DNA of 64,000 bases from Dermatemys mawii (lineage: Eukaryota > Chordata > Testudines > Dermatemydidae). The position numbers and the translations under genes were made by a program. The notes under the pieces are model-generated. The model had not been told where the DNA came from. It did no database searches and saw nothing but the letters and a program-made list of their open reading frames with translations. The stretch spans positions 33,509,753-33,573,752 of the forward strand of contig ML677343.1 of assembly GCA_007922305.1 (NCBI GenBank), read 5' to 3'. Positions 34,901-46,900 of this stretch are shown in pieces. Position 1 is the first letter of the stretch. Every line of letters starts with the position of its first letter.

Positions 34901-37900
34901 AGGTGGCAGGTACCGGGATCAAACCATCCTCTCACGTACAAGGTGGCAGGTACCGGGATCAAACCATCTCTTTCTGAAGGACCTGAGTAGCATCTGATGT
35001 TGAATTCAAAGGCACATTACTACCCATTCTTGGACCGCAGCTGTTTCCAGCCCCAGCAAACTGGGCTGAAGATGCCGTGTGCTTAGTGGACTGAGCATAG
35101 GGCTAGGATCCCGGAATTTCCGAGTTTGAGCGCTGGCGCTGGTGACCATGGCGGGTCACTTCTCCTCTCTCTCCCCAGGGCACAGAGGCGGAAATGGCGC
35201 AGTGGCCACAAGCGGAGGGAGAGGATTCGCTTGTGCAGCAATTGGGAACAGATTTTTCTGGTTGCTCCTGCCCAGTCCATTACTGGGGCCAGGAGGGGCC
35301 AATCTCTGGAATCCAGGGCAGGGTGACAACTAATGGAGAAGGCAGCTGCTGCTTCTCCTTCCTGTTTTTTTTGTTACCTGTATCTGGTAATAGGGTCCTG
35401 CTGCCACTCTCTGCCCTTCTTGGGGTCTCTGTGACTTGTGGCCTAAGCTGTCCTGTGTGGCTGCTGGTGTCCGGCTATAGTGACCCTCGCTGACCTCCTT
35501 GCACCCTGTAGTATGTGCTGCCCCGTCCCCTTCATTCTGTCTGTGAGCTTGTGTTGACCTGGGACTGCCTCATCCCGAGACCTGGTCCCCAATCAGCGGC
35601 AAAGGCTGCCGCTGTAGGGTTTTGGGCTTTGGCCAGCTTCCCAAAGCTAAGAACATCTCCTCTTGGGTTGTCTGGGTGAATTGTTTGCTTTGTGCAGGTG
35701 TGATTTCACCCTGAATCACCACCCAGGAGAAACTCTGTCTTGCAAGCCTGAAGTCAGGGTGAAACTTCAGGATGACATCAGGGGTCTGTCCGGGAGTACG
35801 TGTTTCCGTGGGAGGGGCGGGGTAGGAATTCTGCCGTCCTGTTTGTCCCCGAGGTCCATAAAAACTGATGAGTCTCTCTGGACTCTCACTTCCTCCCAGA
35901 ACAGGGGTCTGCGTTTTGTGGAGGAGCGGCTGGATTTGGGTAAACACAGAGACAGGTTGTTGCCCAAACCTAGGGGCTGATCGTACAACGGCAGTGACAC
36001 AACAATCTACAACTGGCAGTAAAGGCAGAACCCCGCCCTGACTCTAGCGTGGGAGGCGAGAGCTTGGTTTGCTAATCTGTGTGTCTCAGCCTCTTATCTG
36101 TGGAGGAGGGGTGAATGACTCACCTCCACCTGCGCTGGGCCTGCGTGGAGGAGGGCTGAGTTGGCGGAGAGTGATGTCATTGTTCCCTGGCCCTGCCTAG
36201 GCTGGAGCGAAAGTCTGCTCCAGCCTAGGATGACCGTATTAGGCCCGGTGCGGAAGGTTAGTGCGGCGTCCCCTCTTTGGGGTCGCTGCCCAGGGTTGGG
36301 ACTTTGGATCTCAGCTACTGATAGTGGGGACTGGGCAGTGTCACGGGGGGTGAGGGAGTCCCGTTCCCACACCCCCCCACTTCCTGGAATTCACAGTGAT
36401 TCTTAGCCAGCCAGTAGATCAGAAGGTTTATTGGAGATGCCAGGAACACAATCCAACTCAGAGCTTGTCAGTACAACCAGGCCCCCTTAGTCAGGCCCTT
36501 CTGGGGGGCAGGGAGATAAGACCCCAAATCCGGGCTCCCTCCTCTTCCTCAGCCAGCCTCTACTCCCCTCGAAACCCTGCAGCCGTCTCCCTTCCTTTGT
36601 TCACTTCCTGGGCCCTAGGTGTCAACTCCCCTCCCGCTTCTCATCTCAGGTTACAGCTCCAGGTATCCCGATCAGAGCAGCTTCCCCTCAAGAGTCATGT
36701 CCACCCTCCTCCCTGCTTGTCACGGACAGTTTGCATCTCCCAGCTTAGCTCCAATTCTGCTATGGGCCATTCACTTCCATGCCCTCTGTAGTTCCTTCTG
36801 ACACTGGTGTATTTGGCTGTCCCTCTCCTCTTCCCTTTCCCCTTCATACGTCACAGTGAGCGGCGATGGGTCTGGGCATCGCGTCCTGTGTTGAAAGCTC
36901 CCGCAGGCAGGCCGCACTCTGACACCACGTGGCTGCTGAGATGGACGGAGGGAAGAACCAGGGGTCTCTCCAGGTGCCCTGTTACTTTGGCAAAGGGCAG
37001 CAGGGACAGGCAAGTATCTCGTGTGAAGGCCACACGCTGCGCAGTGCTAGGCTGGTGCTAGGCTGGTGCCATTGCCTGCCCTTTCAAAGTAAGAATGTCT
37101 GCCCATGCTCGGCCCTGCCAGGCCGCTGGGGGCTTGTGTGGCGGTTCATGACGCGTGCCAGGGTGCAGTGTAGCCAGAGTGTTCTCACTGGGCAGCGAGC
37201 CTGGTTTGACCTATCCCAGGTACACGTAGCTTTGCCTGGCTCTGCACCCGCTGTCCTGGCTGGGGGAGATCAGGGGACTGGAGCTGTACTGTGCCAGGGC
37301 AGATTTTTAGGTCCATAGCTGACTGTGCATTGTTTGCCAGTAGCTCTGCATGAGCCAGAAGCTACTTTCTGGTGTCTGGTATCTCGGGCTTTTGCTGTTT
37401 AAAGTTGATCATCACATGGCTTAGTGCATTCCCCAGGTAGCCTAATGCAGCCGTTTGTATGAACAGCTACAGCTACAAATGTTTTGCCTGTATCTTGAAT
37501 TTATTTTTTCTAATCTGCAAAACCCCTCAGCTTTTCTTCTGGACCCAGCTCTTGGAGACCGCTGCTCCATCGCAGCAGAGCCGAGTTGCAGGAGTTTCTA
37601 ACTGCGCGGCTCCAGTCTGGGGCAAATTCTCTGTCTGTTCCCTGGGCACCAGAGCAGGCAGTGAGTTGGAGGGAAATTCACATGAATGGAATCCGTGCCC
37701 TGGCGGTGCCTGGGTTGGGCTCTGCTGTGCCAGGATTCCTGCCGAGGGCTTCCAAGCACCTGTCCCTGGGAGGAGGCGTCTGAATGGCCAGGGTGCTGCC
37801 TGGGTGTGGCTGGGCAGGAATGCACTTTCTTTCCAGCCAGGCTTCCTGGAGAAACAGGTTTGGCGGCTGCTCCTCTCAAATAAACAGGCAAGCTGAGCTC

Positions 37901-40900
37901 CATGCAGAGGTTCCCGTGGCACCGGAGCTGGGGGTGGTTCTCTCTCTGTTCTTGGGCTAACGTGAGATTTTCCGCGGCACGCTCCCTGGGCACAGTCTCC
38001 TGGCCCAGTGCAGGGGTGCTGGGGAGGCAGCGTGCAGAGGGGAGAAGGAGAACATCTCGTCTCCTCTCTCTTGTATGAGCAGCACTGACCATCTCCAAAG
38101 GGGCATCCCACCCCGTTCCCCTGGGCTGGAGGAAAGGCCCTGCCCTCGCAGTGCCAGGGCGCTGCTCAGGGGTTGGCAGTCAGTAACTCTAGGGCGAGGG
38201 CAGCTGTGTGCTTAGCCTGGGCCTGTAGGACACTGATCCTGACCCCTTCTCATCTCCAAGGATTGCTCTCCCCGGGCTGCAGATCGGGGGACAGACACCC
38301 AGCGAGCGAGTTACCTGGGCCGGGAGGGGAACCTCGCATCCCCGCTGTGCCCATGCTGCTCTCACTGGCACGTGGGCAGGAATGGGCAGAGCGAACGTGG
38401 AACCTTTTCTGCCCGCACAAGGCGAGCGGGAGGGCAGCTCTGAGTCTTTGCATAATGTGGCCGTTGCCTTAAGTGTCCAAAGCATCTACTCTCACCTAGA
38501 CAGCTTGTTGCAGGAAGAACAGATGTGTGAATTGTTCTGAGACTGGATTGCAATGAAATTAGGGACTTTCCTACTTGGCCTGGGATTTCTGTGTGGGGAA
38601 ATCCTTCACTTCCCACCTCCCATCCCTCTCACGGGGTCAAGACAGCCTGCTCCGCTTTGCATTGTGTGAAGGAGAAAGTGGCAAGTGTCTCATTATTATA
38701 ATGATCTTGCATTTGTATTGTGCTGGATCCCAGAGCTTTGCAAACTCTGTAGCATGAATTGAGAAGGATTTCATACATCTTTGATGAGCGTTCCCTGAAA
38801 TGGAAACAGCGATGAAAACAAATGGAAGATCCTTCTGGCTGTAACTTACCAGTGTCCCTGGGTCTATTACTGAGCCTGCCTCTGGAAAATCGGTATTTGA
38901 AATCTAAAGAACTAATGTCCTGCTTCTTAGTTGTGACTAGGCTGTTCCAGATCACTGGGGGGACCCAGGAGACCATTTATCCCCATCATCTGGGGTTAAA
39001 AAAAAACAGCGCAGGGGAGATCCTGGCAATACAAAAACTTGTGATTATTTTTCACATTGGAAAAATTCTGAACTGGACTGAACTCTTCCTAGATAGTGAC
39101 TGTGAGCTCTGGTGGCCAGGAGTGACAAAGGTGTTAAATTAGGAGACCAGTTTTGTATCTCAGTGCTATGGAAGCCCAATAAAATGTGTGCTGGTTTGAG
39201 AGAGAATCCCTGTGCGCATCTCTGGGATGCAGCTACCTCTGGGTAAAGTGACCGTGTCCTTGTCTCACCGCCAGGCAGTCCCAGTTCTTCAGAGGTGGTC
39301 TTGGCATCCCAGGAACTTCTCCACACTTTTCACTGGATTCAAACGTTTGGTGTTTTTTATAAGTACAAAATGTTTGTTCAAGACCCTGCTGTACCCAGCA
39401 GAGATTCCTCCGTTTGCCAGGAAGAAGCCGCCGCACCGTGGAAGGAACGTTCAGTGGGGTGAGCAGGGCTTGGAGTGCAGAGAGAGGCTGAAGGAGCACG
39501 GAGCCTCTCAGGGCTGTTCCTTTGCGCGGAGTGAATGGCCAGGCCACTGGTTCCGTGTTTCCTGATTAAACTCTCTCAGATGCTAAGTGACTGGAAAAGT
39601 TCCTCTGCTCTGAGAGCTGCACCCAGGAGGCAGCTGAGTGGGAGGCCAGCACAGGTTAGAATGAAAGTCCAGCCCCCTCACTTCTGGGGTGGGACGCTGC
39701 AGCTCCAGCCGCACACATTAACACTGGCCGTGGCCAGGGGAGGAAACATAAAAAAGTAGGTGCATTAAATCTCCCTGCCTCGCTGGCCCGACCAGCCACT
39801 TCTTCTCCCCATGGAGAGGCCCTTCTGGGCTGCATCTTGGTGGTTACCAACTGCTGGAGGGAGAGTCTGAATGGCTGGAGTCCTCTAGGGTCCGAATGGC
39901 AGACCCCTGTTAGAGCATTACCCCTGCCCTGCTTGCAGCCCTGCCGACGCAAATACAGCGAGACGCAGGGTGTGGGGGACGGGGTGTCACCGGAGCCATT
40001 GGCCTGTGGCTAGTGGAAGCCACGCTCCTGGCCGAGGGGAGATGGAGAGCAGAGGGCGGAGCGGAAGGGGAAGTGGTTGGGAGGGAATGGTGGCTGGCTG
40101 GGGGCTGGGCAAGGAAGCGAAGGCTTCAATGGCCTGGGGGGTTGATGTAAATGATACATGTTCATATTCGCTGATTGCATTTGCATACAATCCCTAGCCT
40201 GCTGCAGCTGCCCACGTGGGGAGAGGCCTGTCTGGCGTCCTGCAAGGGCAGAGAATGGCTGGGCTTTGTTCTGCCCGTGCTGACCGGCTGCTCCTGCAGC
40301 GCACAATGGCAGGAGCAGTGGGGTGGTTGGATGGGTCAGGGGCTCTAGAGGGGGCAGTCAAGGGGCGAGAAGTGGAAAGGGTTGGATGGGGGCGGGGCCA
40401 GGCTACTGGGGAGACGCAGCCTTCCCTACCCAGCCCTCGGTGAACCCGTGAAGCCCTGTGAGGAGCCTGGACTGTTCAGCGGATCCAGGGTGGCCAGTGA
40501 CTGGCCAGCACTGCGTGGCTACGCAGGGTTTGGACCCTGTGCCCCGTCCCTTCAGACCATGGGGGGGGATTTCCAGCCTGTCTCCATTGGCCCAGCCCCT
40601 TACCTGCGTGTGGGATTCGCGCCTCCCCCCCCGACTCTGAGTGGGACACGAGCCATGACGCACAAATAGGGAAGCAGTGGCTGCTGGGAGGGGTGTCTGA
40701 GGCGCGTGTGCTGGTGACAACCATTGTAACCTGCCACCTCACTGGATCCCCCCGAGCTGGATCCCCCCGAGTGTGAATAGAGCTGGCTGCTAAAGCCTTG
40801 AAGCAAACCAGGCCCCGGCCATGGCAGTGTGTTGCCCTGATGGAACGGAAGGTGGTTTTACCGCCCCAGGAAACAGACACCAAGGCTGCGGGGGATGCAA

Positions 40901-43900
40901 AGGCAGTTTTAGCCAGGAGAACGTCTCCAGCAGCCGGGCTCAAAGTGCTGTGACCCCCAGATCCCTCCCTGCGCCACCCCACAGGGTGCAGGACTGCTGC
41001 CTAGGGTGCACTGGGCAATTCCCAGAACCAACCGGCCCTCAGAAAATGGTACCTTCCTTTCTCTGAGAGCAGCGGGGTGTCCGCCCAGGGCCTCTTGTCG
41101 CTGGGACGCCTGCTGAAGCTAAACCTTTCCCGCCATTTGCTCGCCGCGTCTGAACATGTTCTGTGGTGCCCAGCCTATCCTGCCATGGGACTGAGTGAGC
41201 TGTGGGGCTGGGACCAAACCCCCCTTCCACACATTTAGGTGTGTTGCGAGATGTTTCCCCTTTGGTTTGTGTTAATTGTTACCTGCGTTATCCTCCCCCA
41301 GTACAGCCCCAGGAGCACGGCCCAAAAGCTGTGGGCAGGGAGTGTTGCTGCAAGACTGGTGGATCTGGTCCAGGGATTCTCGAACTTCATTGCATCATGA
41401 CCCTCTTCTGACAACCCCCAGGGAGGGGGACCACAGCATCCCTGACAGGGTGGCCAAAGTCAGAGCCCAAGGGCTTCAACTCCAGGTGGGGCGCCTGTAA
41501 CCTGAGCCCCGCCCCCATGGGCTGAAGCCCTTGAGCTTTGGTTTGGTCTCAGGTGGTGGGGCTCAATCTTTGGCTTCAGCCTGGATCCCAGCAAGACAAA
41601 CACCAGCCCCATTAAAACTGGTTTGTGACCCACTTTAGGGTCCCGGCCCCCATTTTGAGAATGCCGCCTGTCCTCCCGGAACTGGGGACGCACCACCTGC
41701 CTCTCAGCCTGCTCGGGGCTGAGGCTGAGCCAGGGTGTGCCTTCAGGAGCGGGTGTGGGGGTGGCTGGCTAGGGGTCAGGCTTGGTGGGGCAGCCCCAGT
41801 GGTTCGACCCAGGCAGGCTGGGGCCATGCTGCCTGGCTCTCTAGAAGGCCGGGGGCACTAGCCTGGGGCAGGGGCCAGTGACCACAGTGGGGGCTGGGCT
41901 CTAGTGGGTGTAGAAGGGGCATAATCAATTGCAAAGAATGAGTTAAAAGTGGTTTCAATGGTTTCAAACGCTGCTCTAGACTAGACTCCCCCACCGATTT
42001 GTGTGCGTTTTCCACAGTTTGCTCTTTAATAAAACAAACACAACTTTGCTCTTCTCTGCTGCCGTCCAAGAGGCGGGGAAAGACCACAATCTACAGGGGA
42101 AGAAATAAACCTGACTGGACAAACTGCAGTTAAATGCATCACGTACAACGAGTGCTTTGCTCTGATCTTTCAGTGATGGGCTCTCGGGGGTTACCTGTTG
42201 CAGAAGTGATTAAGTTCAGGCAGAAGTGGACTTTGTCCATTTAATGCATCATGGAAAATTCTTCCTTCTCTTGATCCCTTTGAGCAGCTCTTTGTGGCTA
42301 CAGAGCTCCTAGGGGTCAGCCTTTCACAGGGGCAGGTTTGCTGGGGATAGTGCTGACTCCAGCGTGGATCAGCAAGCTGTGCATGAGCAAAGGCGGAAGT
42401 GAACAGTACATTAGAGAAGGTGTTTACATAATGCATGTCGAGCCGCCTGTGCTATTTAAGATCTGCCCAGGGCCCCGTTATGATAAATAAAATGGTGGCT
42501 GTGCTGTCCACTGAGGAGCAGTTAAAGCAAAGGGGAGGCGAGGTGCGTAGACTGCGAAGAGAGTGTTCTCTGTCTCCGTCAGACAATAGTCTGTCCAATC
42601 TGGAGGGCTGCTACCTTCCCCTTAGGGACGCTGTCAGGTTGAAACATTTTTTAAACCCATTTCCTTCCCTTAGGTCGGGGCGGCCAACTTGAGCCTGAGA
42701 AGGAGCCAGAATTTACCAATGTACATTGTCAAAGAGCCACAGTAATACGTCAGCAGCCCTCCCCCACCCATCAGCTTCTCCTCCCCACCCCCAGTGTCCA
42801 CCACTTGCCAGCAGCACCTAACCCTCCATCCCTGCACCTCCCACCGGCCACAATCAGCTGTTTTGTGGTGTGCAGGAGACTGAGTTGCGGGGGGAGGAGG
42901 AGCAAGGACCTGGCAGACTTAGGGGAAGAGTCCGCGACCTTGGGGGAAGGAGTGGAGTGGGGCTGGGGCCTGGGTCGGGGCCTGGGGCAGAGCCAGGGGT
43001 TGAGCAGTGAGCACCCCCAGCACATTGGAAAGTTGGTGCCTGTAGCTCCAGCCCCGGAGTCGGTGCCTATGTAAGGAGCCACAGATTAACCTCTGAAGAG
43101 CCACATGTGGCTCCGGAGCCCCAGGGTGGCCACCCCTGCCTTAGGTTGTTAGACTGAGAGGTTTAAAAGTCAAACTTACTTTTCACCATTTGTGCTGATG
43201 ATCCAAACCAAATGGTGACAATAAAGTGAGGGGTCTGTTGCAGGCGGCTGTTAATAGTGTCTAGTCAGTTTCACTTTCCCCTTGTCAGGGTCTAGAATCT
43301 TGCTGCAATCTTAGTTCCAAGGGGGCAAAGGAAGAGAGCACGGAAATGATGATTATTTAGCCCTGAGTGGAGGGGTTGGAGGACTATGGAAAACCCAGTG
43401 GCAAGTCCTCATTCCCTCCTCTTGTTCTGTCCCACAGTCTGAGGAGTGGGGAAAGGGGAGCACCCAAAGAAATTGAAGAGCAGTAAGCCTAGAGCAAATA
43501 GAAGGCTGGTGGTTTATACAGTCCACCTATGTAACTCACTGCTGCAGGAGGCTAAAAGACAGGCAGAGAGGCTGCTATTGGTCCCAGGTTATTAGAGACA
43601 GAAGGTGGATGAGATCATGGCTTTTATGGAACCAGCTTCTCGTGGCGTGTAAGCTAGAGAGCTTGTCTCTCTCACTACCAGAGATTGGTCCAGTAAAAGC
43701 TGTGATCTCACCCACCTCATCTCTTGAGCACTGAGGTTGGTGTTTTACAAGGGCTGGGTATTTTCCTGACTTGTACGGTCACGCGCTGAACAAGCTGGAC
43801 AGAGACTGTTCAGTAGCATGATCCTGCACCAGCCCCGGGGGAGGCGCTGGGAGAGACCCACGTGGGCTCTTCCAGCTCTAGATGTCCTGCCGCGCTCGCT

Positions 43901-46900
43901 CTCTTCTCCTTTTGTCCTCCAAGGTCCTTCTGGGACTCGGGCGTGCGCACAAGGTTCTCCACTGCCTGAATTAGCCAGTCAGCTCTGAGGATGCTTCATG
44001 TCAAGCACTAACTGGCATCCAGCCTTTGAACTGCGATGCAAATCAAACCCAGTTACTGTGTAACCCTTTAGTCCCCCTCTGCAAATACAACCCGCTCTTC
44101 ACTTGGGGTGGGGCTCCCAGCCTGCCAGGGCTGATGGTTAATGGAAACATTTGCTACCTCACTGGCTGGCTTCTCTAGGGAATGTTGTTGAAGAAAAGGC
44201 TCAAGCCGCCCTCAGGAAGTCAGGGCCAGCATTGGATCCCGGCACAGAGCTCAGGACTGTGCGGGCAGGAGAGTTGGGGGTTTGTTCCTGGCTCTGCTGC
44301 TGGCTTGCTGAGACACCTTGCACAAGTCACTTCACCTCACCACTAGAGACAGCAGGCCACTTTCTCTGGGGAGTGCTGGATGAGTGCTTCCTGGAGAGTG
44401 GAGCTCGGAAGAGTGGGCTGTCTGGGAGCTGGTATGTCAGAGTGTTGGGATGGTGCTTGTTCCCCGGTGGGAGCCAGAATCCAGGGCTCTGCAGGTGGCT
44501 TCTAGCTGGATGAGAAATCGGTGATGCTGACTCAAGGAATGGTCTTCGTGTAACTTGTTTTACACGGTACAGGCCTGTCCTGTTTCCTTGTATGGCAGCA
44601 GGGACAAGCTGGACACAGGCAGGACCTCTTCTGGGGCCGGCGAGCAGTTTGTGAGTCCCTGCAGAGAAGCAGAGGAAAAATGTCTGCTCCATCCTCGCCC
44701 GTTGCCATCTGGACTTGGAAATGCTCCTCTGCTGGGCCCCTGTGGCCTACTGAGGAGAGTCTGGGCCAGTAACCTCTCAGTCTCTGGGTGGCTGCCGGCA
44801 GTGCCTCCCCTCTTCCTATGGAGATGTTTTCCCTGGGTCTATCTCAGGGTCCCTTAACAGGCACACCCCTTCCATACCACCACGCAGCAGAACATGCTCC
44901 ATCCGGCCACACCTGGGGAATCCGCGTCTACTCTCAGACAGCATTCTGCTCCCCAATGGGTCCTGTCCCGGCATTCACCGGGAGCTAAACTACCAGGGGT
45001 GGAGAAGTGACTCTGAAGGGATGCCTTTCCGAGGGGCGCTTCCCTTCATCTCAGGGCTTGGCTGGGAAAGGTGCAGATACTTCTCGGGCTGTACCCCAGG
45101 TCAGTGGTCTTCAAACTGGGGTGCATGCACCCCTGGAGATGCGCAAGACTACCCCCGAGGGTGCGCAGGACCCCAGTGCCGCCGCCAATCATTCCCGGGA
45201 GACCGCCGAAGTTGCGGTCTATTTTTGGCCTGCCGAAATGCCGCCGAAAGAAAGCGGCAGCTTTCTATTTGGCGGCATTTCAGCGGACATATCCCGGGGG
45301 GCCACGAGCAGGGTGGAAGCGCGAAAGGGGCCCGCGGCACCAACAGTTTGAAGAGCGCTGCCCTAGGTGATTAAAGTCATTTCTGAAGGCTCTAGCCATG
45401 CAATGAAATGGTAACTGGGTCATTATTTACAGTAAACAGCCGTTCCCAGACCCTGCGCAGAAACAGTCCCACAAACAAAAGTCTGTTTGTCCAGGAACGT
45501 TTTAACCGCCCCCCACTCATGTGACATCACTGAAGTGAAATGCATCCCCCCTTCCCTTCCCCAGAGCCTTCCCTTGAAACACCCTGGGCGGGGTTCTTCC
45601 CCCAACAGTCACAGGTGGGGAAACGCACACCTGGACCTGGGTCCAAGCCAGCAAGAATGTGTCTGAAACCAGGCTCTGCAGTGGCTGGCTTGGTGGGGGA
45701 TCAATACTGAAAATTGCCGTCTGGATTCTCATGCACTTTGCACTGCTGGGAACTGACCTGGCTCCCAGTAGCCATGGGCCAGATCCTGCTCCCCTTCCTC
45801 AGTGAGAGCGAGGGGAGAGAACTGAGCCCCTACTAGATAGGGCTTCGATCTTTTTTAGCTTTCAATGCTGCCTCTTTGTTACAGAGTCTCCGGGGCGATG
45901 CTCTGGAACTGCTCCCTACGAAGCCAGTTAGGACTCTGTGGGGAAGCTTCCTCTCTGTGAACAGCCTGTCTCCAGGGCTAGGAGCTTCACAGCTTACAGC
46001 TTCCACCTTCCTGGGTCTGACCTCGGAGCATTCAGCACCTTCTGCCCCTCCGTGTGCTTCCCCCAGTGAGCCCGTGGATCCTGCACCCAACTCCACAGTC
46101 AGACGTGACTCTCAGCCAGCCAGTAAAACAGAGGTTTATTAGTCAACAGGAACATGATCTAACACAGCACTTGTAGGTACCACGAACCGGACCCCTCAGC
46201 TGGATCCATTTCGGAGGCCCAGGGAGGCCTGACCCTGTCTGGGCCTGGCTTCCCTTTCCCCAGCCAGCTGCAGACTGAAACTCCCCCACTCTAGCCCCTC
46301 CTCTGCTATTCTTTGTTTCTTTCCCGAGCCAGGAGGTCACCTGACTTTCCTCCCCCACCTAGGCTCAAGTTACAGCCTCAGGTATGGACATCTTCACACA
46401 ATAGTCAGAGGAATCATTAAGAACATTCCTGCTCCGTCACACCCTTACAAAGCACTTGGCGGCGGGTTGGGGTGCGATCCAGGACAGTTGGAGCTGCGTG
46501 CTAAGGGTGTTTGGTTCTGGGCCTGTCTCCAGACAAGTGCAGCCCATGGGATGGACGTTCTGGGAATACTGACTCGCAGGGCACGGGGAGGAGCGGTCAC
46601 GGGAACAACCCTGAGATCTGGGTGCTGCCCCTGCAGCTGATCTGCTTCCCATGCAGAATGCTGAGTGATCATTCTGCACCCGCCAAAGTCCGGCAGAGCC
46701 CGCTGCCCCCCTAAGGAAAACGCCTCATTCCCTTGGGATCCAGAGGCGGTGGCAGAGGCCTTCTGGGGCTGTCAGTCCATTCAGTGCATGCAGAGACTGT
46801 TGCCCGTGGGACGGCCTGGTCTGCTCCTGTACTGGTTTAGTGAAAGGTGTGATGGGTTAAAGGGGTGTGGACTCTGGTGGGGTTTAAATCCGGCTTATCT

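Noticed and set aside
34552..34977. Repetitive 141-codon frame over the minisatellite
   Set aside because: The frame reads through 40-bp tandem units and Ns. A 40-bp unit changes frame every copy, and stop-free reading is a by-product of the unit sequence.
36339..36726. Clean target duplication for the LTR-like sequence
   Set aside because: Candidate flanks (GGCAG against GGACA or GTTTG) do not match well, so the element is listed as degraded without a footprint.
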